Origin: Myxococcales bacterium
Lineage (GTDB): Bacteria; Myxococcota_A; Polyangia; Polyangiales; Polyangiaceae
Length of the DNA stretch: 64,000 nt
NCBI GenBank assembly: GCA_016703425.1
Contig: JADJCA010000007.1
Span: 186,001-250,000, forward strand
Direction of reading: 5' to 3'
The position numbers and the translations under genes are program-made. Under the pieces are notes generated by a model. It made no database searches. It worked only from the letters and a program-made list of their open reading frames with translations, and was not told the DNA's origin. Of this stretch, positions 57,095 through 64,000 are shown in pieces. Within the stretch, counting starts at the first letter, position 1; each line of letters opens with the position of its first letter.

Positions 57095-59842
57095 TTACAA
57101 GGGGCGCGCGGCGGCGACGGGCAGCGAAAGGCGACGCTCACCGCTCCGGCCCGCGAGGGCCTGCGCGGAGACGATGGGCAACGCGAAGTGGAACGTGGTC
57201 CCCTTGCCGAGCTCCGTGTCGAAGCCGATGCGCCCGCCCATGCGTTCCACGATGGTGCGCGCGATGGCGAGGCCGAGGCCCGTGCCGCCGACGCGGCGCG
57301 TGTCCGACGAGTCGGCCTGCGTGAAGCGCTCAAAGACGCGCGGCCGATAGGCTTCGGGAATCCCGGGGCCCGTATCGGTGACGGAGACGGCCGCGAAGCC
57401 GTCTTCGATGGCCGTCGCGACCGAGACGGTTCCGCCGCGGGGTGAGTACTTGGCGGCGTTCGACAGCAGATTCGCCATGACCTGAAGGAATCGATCTTGG
57501 TCGACGGACACGAAGGCGCCGGCGGCCTTCGCGGTGAGCGCGAAGCCGACTTCGAGCGGTTGGCCGTAGCCGCGGTTGGCCTCGACGGCCTGCGCGACGA
57601 TCTCGTCGAGCGACATGCGTACGAGGTCGAAGCGCATCTTTCCCGAGGCGAGCTTCTCGATATCCAAGATGTCGTTGATGAGCGTCGAGAGGCGTTCGCT
57701 GTTCTTCTGGGCGATGGTGATGAGGTTCTTCACCTTGTCGGGGACCGCGCCCATCTTGCCCGACGACACGAGCCCGAGCGAACCTCGGATCGAGGTGAGC
57801 GGCGTCCGCAGCTCGTGGCTAACCGTCGACACGAACTCGGCCTTCATCCGCTCGACGCGCTTTCGTTCGGTGATGTCGCGAAGGATCGCGAGGAAGCCCC
57901 CCGTCGAGAGCGCCGTGAGGCGGGCCTCCCAGTGGTGACCCCCGAGCGAATACTCAAAGACCGTGGCGCCGCCTCTGGCGAGCACCTCGATCATGGCCTT
58001 GCGTACGCGGGTGGCAACGTCTCGCTCAAAGGCCTCCTCGACAGACCGTCCGATGAAGAAGTCCGGTTGAAGGATCGCTTCGCCCTGGCCCTGCTGGTGG
58101 TCGACGAAGCGCCCCTCTTCGTCGAGCTGCAGCATCAGGTCCGGGATGGCGTCCAGCAGGCTCTGACTCTTGGCGCTCGCGTGCTCCAGCGCTTCTTCGA
58201 TTCGGTGTTGCTCCGTCACGTCGCGAATGACGCCGGTGAACATGTACCGATCGTTGAACTGCATCTCCGCGAAGGCGACCTCGACGGGAAAGACCTCTCC
58301 GTTGCGGCGCTTGGCGCTCGAGCCGCGTCCGCCGCCAACGGTCGAGCGACCCACCCACTCGATGGGCACACCGACACCAAGATCTTCCGTGAGCGTCGCT
58401 TCGCTCATGAGGACGCGAACGTTCTGCCCTTTGAGCTCATCGGCGGCGTAGCCGAACATCAACTCGGCAGCGGGGTTCACACCCTCGATGTCGCCGCGCT
58501 CGTCGATGGTGAGGATCGCGTCGGCCACCGTGTCGACAACGCCGCGCACGCGCGCCGCCGCCTCGCGTTGTTCCTCGAGGGCCATCTTGTGAGCTGTCAC
58601 GTCGAAGAAGGAGCAGACGACGCCGCTCGGCCGCGTGCCTTCGCCCTCGAAGATCGGTTGCGCGTTGATGGACACCCACCCGAGATCTTCGGCGTGCCGA
58701 TAGACGCCGACGACGACGCCGCGCGTGGGCTCACCGCGCGCAAGCGAGATGTGCGCCGGATGTTCTTCCGGGGGCAACGGCGTCCCGTCCTCGCGAACCA
58801 TGCGCCAGTGAGACGGTCGGGCACTCCGCCCCTCGAGCTCCGCCGCCGTCAGTCCGAGAATGTGCTCGGCGCTCGCGTTGTGAGAGACGACCTTGCCGTC
58901 GGCGTCCTGGAGAACGACGCCTTCGGCGAGAGAAGCGATAAGCGATCGGTACTGAAGCTCACTTCGTGCGATCTGCGAAACGGACTCGCCGCGCTCGATG
59001 GCCGAGCCGAGCCAGCGAGCCAGGAGGCGAACAAACTCCCGATCCGCATCGTCGAAGCTGCGCGACGCGGCCCCCGTGGCAAAGGCCACCACCCCAAAGG
59101 CGTGCCCGAAAGCGCGAATGGGCGCCCCAATTCGCGCGAGGAGACCGGCCGCGTCGGGCCCGTCCTCAAAGCGGGGCGAAACCGTGACAACGTCTTTCGC
59201 GCGCCAGGCGAACTCGCAGAACGTCTCCGAGAGCACGAGCTGTTGCCCTTCTTGCAGCATCGAGTCCGGCGTCTCGGCGGCAACGACCACCGCGGAGGAG
59301 CCCTCCACGCGCAGCACCACGCCGAGGCTCATGCCCGTGAACCGAGAGCCGAGGGCGAGGGCCCGCGAGAACTGCAGCCCCGGCTCGATCTCGGGGAAGG
59401 CCGCGATGTCGTTGAGCACTTGGAGAGCCTCGCGTTGGCGGCGCGTGCGCGCGTCCTGGCGACGGCGACGGACGATGGCGACGGCCATGTCGGCGGCCGT
59501 CGCGAAGACGGGCATCGCCTCGGCCAAGCGGTCTTGGCAGGGCTTTGGCCAGAGCCGAATGTGGCCCGGCGCATCGCCAACCATCGCGAAAGGAATCGTC
59601 ACGACGTCGTCGGAGTCGGCGGCCGCAAGAAGGTCCGCTAAGCTGGCGCCCGGCACGACGTGGCAAACCTCAAGATCGTCGAACCCCTGCAAGACAACGA
59701 CGCGGAGCGCCAAGAGCTCCGCCGCCGTGGCCAAGAGTTCAGCGAGGACGCGTCCCTCGGGCTCGCCGCGCACAAAGCGCGTCTGCGCCATCAGGGCCGC
59801 GCGAAGCAGCTGACACGCGTAACCCGAAAGCTCCCCACTCAT
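57095..59842 (-). CDS. GAF/PAS sensor histidine kinase
   Basis: A 915-residue soluble kinase without clear transmembrane helices. An N-terminal region of about 145 residues is followed by a GAF-like domain (about 150-290), three PAS-type domains (about 295-425, 430-555 and 560-655), then the phospho-accepting H-box VSTVSHELRTPLTSIRGSLG (His676) and a HATPase domain with N, G1 and G2 boxes (ANLLSNAAKYSPRGG, VTDTGPGIPEAYRPRVFERF, GGTGLGLAIARTIVERMGG). The signal is probably a small molecule or redox cue bound by GAF or PAS, but no ligand residue is obvious. First gene of the three-gene relay; it diverges from the lipid kinase gene across about 35 bases. Confidence 0.92.
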   Translation of the reverse strand: MSGELSGYACQLLRAALMAQTRFVRGEPEGRVLAELLATAAELLALRVVVLQGFDDLEVCHVVPGASLADLLAAADSDDVVTIPFAMVGDAPGHIRLWPKPCQDRLAEAMPVFATAADMAVAIVRRRRQDARTRRQREALQVLNDIAAFPEIEPGLQFSRALALGSRFTGMSLGVVLRVEGSSAVVVAAETPDSMLQEGQQLVLSETFCEFAWRAKDVVTVSPRFEDGPDAAGLLARIGAPIRAFGHAFGVVAFATGAASRSFDDADREFVRLLARWLGSAIERGESVSQIARSELQYRSLIASLAEGVVLQDADGKVVSHNASAEHILGLTAAELEGRSARPSHWRMVREDGTPLPPEEHPAHISLARGEPTRGVVVGVYRHAEDLGWVSINAQPIFEGEGTRPSGVVCSFFDVTAHKMALEEQREAAARVRGVVDTVADAILTIDERGDIEGVNPAAELMFGYAADELKGQNVRVLMSEATLTEDLGVGVPIEWVGRSTVGGGRGSSAKRRNGEVFPVEVAFAEMQFNDRYMFTGVIRDVTEQHRIEEALEHASAKSQSLLDAIPDLMLQLDEEGRFVDHQQGQGEAILQPDFFIGRSVEEAFERDVATRVRKAMIEVLARGGATVFEYSLGGHHWEARLTALSTGGFLAILRDITERKRVERMKAEFVSTVSHELRTPLTSIRGSLGLVSSGKMGAVPDKVKNLITIAQKNSERLSTLINDILDIEKLASGKMRFDLVRMSLDEIVAQAVEANRGYGQPLEVGFALTAKAAGAFVSVDQDRFLQVMANLLSNAAKYSPRGGTVSVATAIEDGFAAVSVTDTGPGIPEAYRPRVFERFTQADSSDTRRVGGTGLGLAIARTIVERMGGRIGFDTELGKGTTFHFALPIVSAQALAGRSGERRLSLPVAAARPL

Positions 59843-59877
59843 TGACTAAGAAAACGGCGGGCCGAGGCGGACATTAA

Positions 59878-60852
59878 GTGAGCACGTTCTTGCCCAGGCC
59901 TCGCGGCGCGATCTTGTTCAATCCGAACGCGGGAAAGGGGCGCGGTTACGAGGCCTTGAGCTCGGCTCGGTGCCCGCCGGGTTTCGCGTTGCGGCGCACC
60001 GCGTCGGTCGAGGAGCTCGCCCAAGTGGCGGAGGACCTCTTCCGCGATCCGCCCGAGCTGGTCGCGCTGGCCGGTGGTGACGGCACGCTGATGGCCGCGC
60101 TTTCGGCGTTCCACCGCGCGTCCGCCGGTCGACCGCTTCCGGCCTTTGCGATCCTGCCGTTCGGCACCGTCTCGACGATCGCGCGGAACGTCGGGATCAA
60201 AGGGCGCGGCGTGCGCTACGCCCAGCAGGCGCTGGGACGCTTGGCCGCGGGACACGGCACCAAGCGTCTCCAACGGACCCTCAAGGTACGCGACGCGAGC
60301 GGCGACGAGCGCATCGGCTTCATCTTCGCGACGGGCCTCGTCGCGCGCTTCTTCGAGGAATACGACCGGCAAGACAAGCAGGGGCTCGGCACCGCGGCCA
60401 AGCTCGCAGCACGCCTCTTTGGCGGCGCCGTCCTCGGGACGAGCCACGCGCGCCACGTCATCGCGCCTCAACCCATGGAGCTCGTCGTCGACGGAACGCG
60501 CGCCCCGGGGAACCGCTTTAGCCTCGTCGCCACGAGCGTCCTAGAGGACCTCGGCCTGTCGATGCGCCTCACGCCGCGCGCGCGCGCCCGCCCCGGCAAA
60601 CTGCAAATCGTCGCGTCGACGCGCGACGCGCAGAACCTCGCCACGCAGGTTCCCTTTGTCCTCGCCGGCCGTCCCCTGTGGGGGATGGGGCACGTGGACG
60701 TCCTCGCGGAGGCGCTCCGCCTCTCCTTCACGGGCCCTTTGACGAGCTACGTGCTCGACGGCGACCGCTTCGACGTCCCCCGCGATGGCGGCGCCGCGCC
60801 GTGGGTCTCGGTGACACCGGGCCCCGACATCGAGATCTGGCTCCCCAGCTAG
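59878..60852 (+). CDS. Diacylglycerol/lipid kinase family protein
   Basis: A 324-residue member of the DAGK catalytic family, which phosphorylates lipid head groups with ATP. The N-terminal motif AILFNPNAGKGRG binds phosphate, and VALAGGDGTLMAALSAF holds the GGDGT catalytic signature, with PFGTVSTIARNVGI completing the nucleotide site (family PxGTxNxxA). The start is a GTG at 59878 that lies only 35 bases from the divergent kinase gene, so the promoters must overlap. The lipid substrate is not predictable. Confidence 0.85.
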   Translation: MSTFLPRPRGAILFNPNAGKGRGYEALSSARCPPGFALRRTASVEELAQVAEDLFRDPPELVALAGGDGTLMAALSAFHRASAGRPLPAFAILPFGTVSTIARNVGIKGRGVRYAQQALGRLAAGHGTKRLQRTLKVRDASGDERIGFIFATGLVARFFEEYDRQDKQGLGTAAKLAARLFGGAVLGTSHARHVIAPQPMELVVDGTRAPGNRFSLVATSVLEDLGLSMRLTPRARARPGKLQIVASTRDAQNLATQVPFVLAGRPLWGMGHVDVLAEALRLSFTGPLTSYVLDGDRFDVPRDGGAAPWVSVTPGPDIEIWLPS

Positions 60853-60868
60853 TGTGGTGAGTCAGCGA

Positions 60869-60884
60869 TTCGCCAATGGGCGAA
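60869..60884. terminator. Small hairpin between converging genes
   Basis: TTCGCC pairs with GGCGAA around AATG, between stops at 60852 and 60910. Weak and without a T run. Confidence 0.3.
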
Positions 60885-60909
60885 CTGCCCTTGGTCGATC
60901 GAATGCATT

Positions 60910-61569
60910 CTACAAGTTGATGCCGGCGCCCTCGAGCAGTTCGCGCACGACGGGCGTCACCAAGATGCCGAGCGTCAACCGATCGGCCTCCGCGAGCGTC
61001 ACCTTCGCGTTGCTGGGCTCCGCCATGGCTTTGCCTCCGAAGACGCGCTTGGCCACGTCGGCCTGCGCCGACGACAACCCGTACTTCTGGGCAAACGCGT
61101 CGGCCGCCTCCTCCGGCGCGAGCAGCTCCGTGGCCACGAGGTGACCGCCGTCTTCGACGATCTTCTCCCAGGGCTTGGGCCCCTTGAGCGAGCCGTCGCG
61201 TTCGCTCCAGAAGGTCGCCGTCACGACCGGCGCCAGCGTGCCGCCGACGTCGACGTCCATCGCGTCGAAGACGCTCTCGCGTTTGAGGTGTTGTGCGAAC
61301 TGAGGCGGCATGCCCTTCAGCTGCGCGTCGAGCTTGTAGGCCTTCTTGAGCTCGAGGGGGCCTTCCTTGCTCTTGGGATCGTAGAACAGAGCCACGACGC
61401 CGAGCTTCGAGAAGGAGATCGCGCCACGGGTGCCATCGCGCTCGCTGCGGCGATAGCGGAGCCCTTCCCAAGTGACGTCGTAAGGTCGCTCGGGGCTTCG
61501 TGCGAGGTGAGCGGCAAAGAGCAGGCTGTGCAGACGTGCTCCGCGGCGGAGTTGATCAACGGTGGCCAC
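60910..61569 (-). CDS. Protein of unknown function
   Basis: A 219-residue protein from the GTG at 61569 (or 241 residues from an ATG at 61635). No signal peptide is evident, and the composition is soluble and alpha/beta (GVVALFYDPKSKEGPLELKK, VVTATFWSERDGSLKGPKPW, ADAFAQKYGLSSAQADVAKR). I do not recognise a family. It converges on the lipid kinase and diverges from the lipoprotein at 61677. Confidence 0.55.
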   Translation of the reverse strand: MATVDQLRRGARLHSLLFAAHLARSPERPYDVTWEGLRYRRSERDGTRGAISFSKLGVVALFYDPKSKEGPLELKKAYKLDAQLKGMPPQFAQHLKRESVFDAMDVDVGGTLAPVVTATFWSERDGSLKGPKPWEKIVEDGGHLVATELLAPEEAADAFAQKYGLSSAQADVAKRVFGGKAMAEPSNAKVTLAEADRLTLGILVTPVVRELLEGAGINL

Positions 61570-61676
61570 GGACCGAGAGTACGTGGCCCTGAAGCCGGTG
61601 GAAATCGTCTCGGTCGCGTCACGGGGCCTGTCCACGGCGCGCCCCCCGGGAGGGACCGTGCTAAGCGCCTGTCCCC

Positions 61677-62897
61677 ATGCGATCCCGCCTCACTGTTCCC
61701 GCCGTTTTCGTCGCGCTCGCGGCGGCTTTTCCCCTCGCGTGCTCCGGCACGGAGCGTGATCCGGTGGCGGGAACCGGGGGCACCCGAGCGGTGACGCCGG
61801 GCCCCGGCGGACAGGATCCGATAGGCCAAGACCCGGGGTTCGTGGAGGGCTCCCGGCCCGATGCCGGACCGCAGGAGGAAGAGGCGTGCGCCCCGGACCC
61901 CGGCCGCTTCGACGCTCCGGGCAACGTATGCGACGACGATCAAGACGGGACCGTCGACAACGCCGCCGAGGTCTGCGACTCGGCGCTCGCCGTCGACGCC
62001 AACGCAGAAGCCTTCGCGAAGGCCCTCGGCCTTTGCCACAAAGTTACGGGCCCGAGCGATCCGAAGTGGGGCGTCGTGTCGGCGACGTACACGAAGGGCT
62101 ACAACCAGTCGGCCGGGCCCGCCGCCGGGCAACACGGCATCCTGACGGCCTTCGGTAGCGCCGTCGCGCCGCGCGAAGGCGATGCCTTCGGCGTTCTCAG
62201 CACCGGCTGGGCCCGCGCCTACGACGGCGAATCGGGCACACCCACGTTCAAGAAGGGCGGCGGCATGCAGGGGCTCCAGCTCTTGGGCGGGAAGGTCCCG
62301 CCGGGCTACCCAAAGTCGTCGCCCGGTTGCCCGGCGATTCCCCTCGCGATGGACATCGCCGTCGTGAAGCTTGAGATCAAGACGCCCAAAAACGCGCAGG
62401 GCTTCCAGTTCGACTTTGATTTCTATTCGGGCGAATGGCCCGAATACGTCTGCTCGCCTTACAACGACGGCTTCATCGCGTACTTGAAGTCGAAGGCCTT
62501 CAACAACGGCGCACCGGAGAACATCTCCTTCGACGCGAAGGGCTCACCGGTCAGCGTCAACAACGCCTTCTTCGATCGGTGCACGCCCAACGCGCAGACG
62601 GGCTGCAGCGGCGGTGGCGCGCAGCAAACGGCGGCCTGCGCTGGCGGCGAGGGCGAGCTCGTGGGAACGGGCTTCGAAGCACGCGGTCAGTATTGTGGCG
62701 GGAGCAGCACCGTCGGCGGCGGCGCGACCGGTTGGCTCACCTCGCAGGCGCCCGTGCAGGGTGGCGAGACCATCACGCTCGAGTTCTACATCTGGGACAG
62801 CGGCGACGCCCGGTACAACTCGAGCGTCCTGCTCGACAACTTCCGTTGGGTGCCCAAGCCGGTCACCGTCACGACAACGCGTCCGCCGCCGAAGTGA
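61677..62897 (+). CDS. Choice-of-anchor L-type lipoprotein
   Basis: A 406-residue predicted lipoprotein (lipobox FPLAC, Cys22), a Gly/Pro linker, then an EF-hand-like Asp loop (CDDDQDGTVDNAAEVC, about 82-97) that may bind calcium. From about residue 115 the protein matches the choice-of-anchor L domain (GFQFDFDFYSGEWPEYVCSP, YNDGFIAYLKSK, TLEFYIWDSGDARYNSSVLL, DNFRW). In other proteins this domain precedes different surface anchors; here only a short Thr/Pro tail follows, so the lipid would be the anchor. The 3' end overlaps the converging ABC gene by 29 bases. Confidence 0.85.
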   Translation: MRSRLTVPAVFVALAAAFPLACSGTERDPVAGTGGTRAVTPGPGGQDPIGQDPGFVEGSRPDAGPQEEEACAPDPGRFDAPGNVCDDDQDGTVDNAAEVCDSALAVDANAEAFAKALGLCHKVTGPSDPKWGVVSATYTKGYNQSAGPAAGQHGILTAFGSAVAPREGDAFGVLSTGWARAYDGESGTPTFKKGGGMQGLQLLGGKVPPGYPKSSPGCPAIPLAMDIAVVKLEIKTPKNAQGFQFDFDFYSGEWPEYVCSPYNDGFIAYLKSKAFNNGAPENISFDAKGSPVSVNNAFFDRCTPNAQTGCSGGGAQQTAACAGGEGELVGTGFEARGQYCGGSSTVGGGATGWLTSQAPVQGGETITLEFYIWDSGDARYNSSVLLDNFRWVPKPVTVTTTRPPPK

Positions 62898-64000
62898 CGG
62901 CGCGCTTTCGCGCGGCATGTGGCGCTGGCGGCTGCGGCGCATTGGGCAGCTCCCCGAGGTAGACGACGCGATCGGCGATCGCCTGAGGCGCGTCGCGATG
63001 GGTCACGAGGACGACGGTCCTCTTGCCGCGGAGGCTCGCGAGGGCTGCGAGGACCGTCTGCTCGGAGGCCGCATCGAGGCCGCTCGTGGGCTCGTCGAGT
63101 AACAGCACCGGCTGCTCCGTCGCAAGCGCACGGGCGAGCGCCACGAACTGCCTCTCTCCTCCTGAGAGCAACCGTCCACCGGCGACGAGTCGCGATTCGC
63201 CAAGCGAAGCGAGCTCGCCGGCGCCAAGCTCATGAAGGAGCGCGGCGACGTTGGTCGGCACAGGAGCCGCCAGGGTCACGTTCTCTTCGAGGCTTGCGGC
63301 GAGCAGTGGCGCGTCCTGCGGCATCCATGCGAAGGGCCGGTACCGAGGTCCGGCCGGCGCCGCTTCGAGGGTGCGCGCGCCGTAGGCGATGACGCCAGCG
63401 GTCGGCTCCTCGAGTCCAAGGAGTAGGCGTAAGAGCGTGGTCTTGCCCGCCCCCGTCTTGCCCACGAGAGCAACGATGGTCCCCGGCTCGACGCGAAGCG
63501 ACAGCGGCGCGAAGGCGCACTGCGGATGCGAGAGTCCGTCGAGGCTAAGGACCTCGAGGCCCCAGGGCTCATCGAGCGGATGCGGCGCTGGCGACGGGTC
63601 CCGTTGGGCCAGGAGCTGCTCGTCGAGCGTGCGGGCCGCTTCCTCAGCGCGACCGATGGCGAAGCGGGCGTCGGCGAGCTCGCGCAGCGGTCGATAGGCG
63701 AAGAAGAACGGCACAATGAAAGGCGCAAAGCGCGTCGCCTCCGCCGCGTTGGTACGCGAGAGGCCATAGAGGCCCGCCGCCACGACGAGGGCCCCCAGGA
63801 TCTCGTTGGCCCCGCTCTGCGCGACCTCGAGGGCGCCGAGCCTCGCCGAACGCTGGCCCGACTCGCGACCAAGGCGCTCGAGGTGACGGTCGATCTTGTC
63901 GATGGCGCCAAACGATCGCCACAGGTCGCGGTATCGCACCGCTTCGTCGACGGCTTCGAGCAGCATCTCCCCGTCGGCGAGGGCCCGGCGTTGCGCGGTG
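62869..64000 (-). CDS. ABC exporter, fused membrane and ATP-binding domains (partial)
   Basis: The frame is still open at the right edge, so the N-terminal membrane part is missing. The visible 377 codons begin with the end of a transmembrane domain (RRALADGEMLLEAVDEAVRY; a helix near ILGALVVAAGLYGLS) and then a full nucleotide-binding domain: Walker A GKTGAGKTT, Q-loop MPQD, signature LSGGERQ, Walker B LLLDEPTSGLD and the H-loop VTHRD. The arrangement fits a type IV exporter half-transporter such as the CydC/CydD or MsbA kinds, but the substrate cannot be told. Its 3' end overlaps the previous gene on the other strand. Confidence 0.88.
   Translation of the reverse strand, partial: TAQRRALADGEMLLEAVDEAVRYRDLWRSFGAIDKIDRHLERLGRESGQRSARLGALEVAQSGANEILGALVVAAGLYGLSRTNAAEATRFAPFIVPFFFAYRPLRELADARFAIGRAEEAARTLDEQLLAQRDPSPAPHPLDEPWGLEVLSLDGLSHPQCAFAPLSLRVEPGTIVALVGKTGAGKTTLLRLLLGLEEPTAGVIAYGARTLEAAPAGPRYRPFAWMPQDAPLLAASLEENVTLAAPVPTNVAALLHELGAGELASLGESRLVAGGRLLSGGERQFVALARALATEQPVLLLDEPTSGLDAASEQTVLAALASLRGKRTVVLVTHRDAPQAIADRVVYLGELPNAPQPPAPHAARKRAVTSAADALS

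Overview
The window reads as chromosomal DNA of a myxobacterium (Myxococcota, probably the Polyangiales side). The evidence is the very high GC content, about twenty predicted lipoproteins with Asp/Ala/Pro-rich linkers, MYXO-CTERM-like tails on two trypsin-fold proteins, a DUF1552/DUF1592 gene pair, a double Ser/Thr kinase, HEAT and kelch lipoproteins, and a TatT-type TRAP transporter. No rRNA, tRNA or CRISPR array was seen. The assignment is inference from gene content.

Layout. 1-1245: decayed IS481-family element running off the left edge. 1258-9354: surface lipoproteins, an Hsp70-like protein, a NudC-type hydrolase, and a compact cassette (7040-8333) of two convergent four-helix-bundle genes bracketed by GACCTC hexanucleotide arrays, followed by a cytochrome-like lipoprotein and a barrel-like protein. 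Five hexanucleotide arrays lie in intergenic gaps of the first 10 kb. 9618-12941: carB. 13078-14633: a propeller lipoprotein and two small genes. 14792-21991: a kelch/zinc-metallopeptidase protein whose lipoprotein signal is out of frame, then three tightly packed SUMF1-fold paralogues. 22015-34249: mostly exported proteins (delta-60 propeller, beta-helix, DODA-type dioxygenase, a possible ADP-ribosyltransferase-like protein) and a beta-lactamase-fold gene broken by one amber codon. 34285-37190: DUF1552/DUF1592 operon. 37231-41012: dual-kinase receptor and a CpoB-like lipoprotein. 41117-46296: MATE exporter and two trypsin-fold lipoproteins that have lost the catalytic serine. 46333-53534: a TatT-DctP-DctQ-DctM transporter locus running into thiC. 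53621-59842: HEAT lipoprotein and a three-gene phosphorelay ending in a GGDEF protein. 59878-64000: lipid kinase, unknown gene, choice-of-anchor L-type lipoprotein and a partial ABC exporter.

How the genes work together. Most of the window supplies the cell surface. Two signalling units are clear: the dual kinase and the kinase/receiver/GGDEF relay. The TRAP locus is the clearest transport unit. The best candidates for something undescribed are the four-helix-bundle cassette, where the 5' end of each gene is repeated upstream in inverted orientation, and the DctM homologue whose tail carries four exact CNPDFGPC octapeptides. Several genes carry single frameshifts or a stop (transposase, first four-helix gene, metallopeptidase leader, beta-lactamase). 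These may be real decay, switching or sequencing error, and read data would decide.
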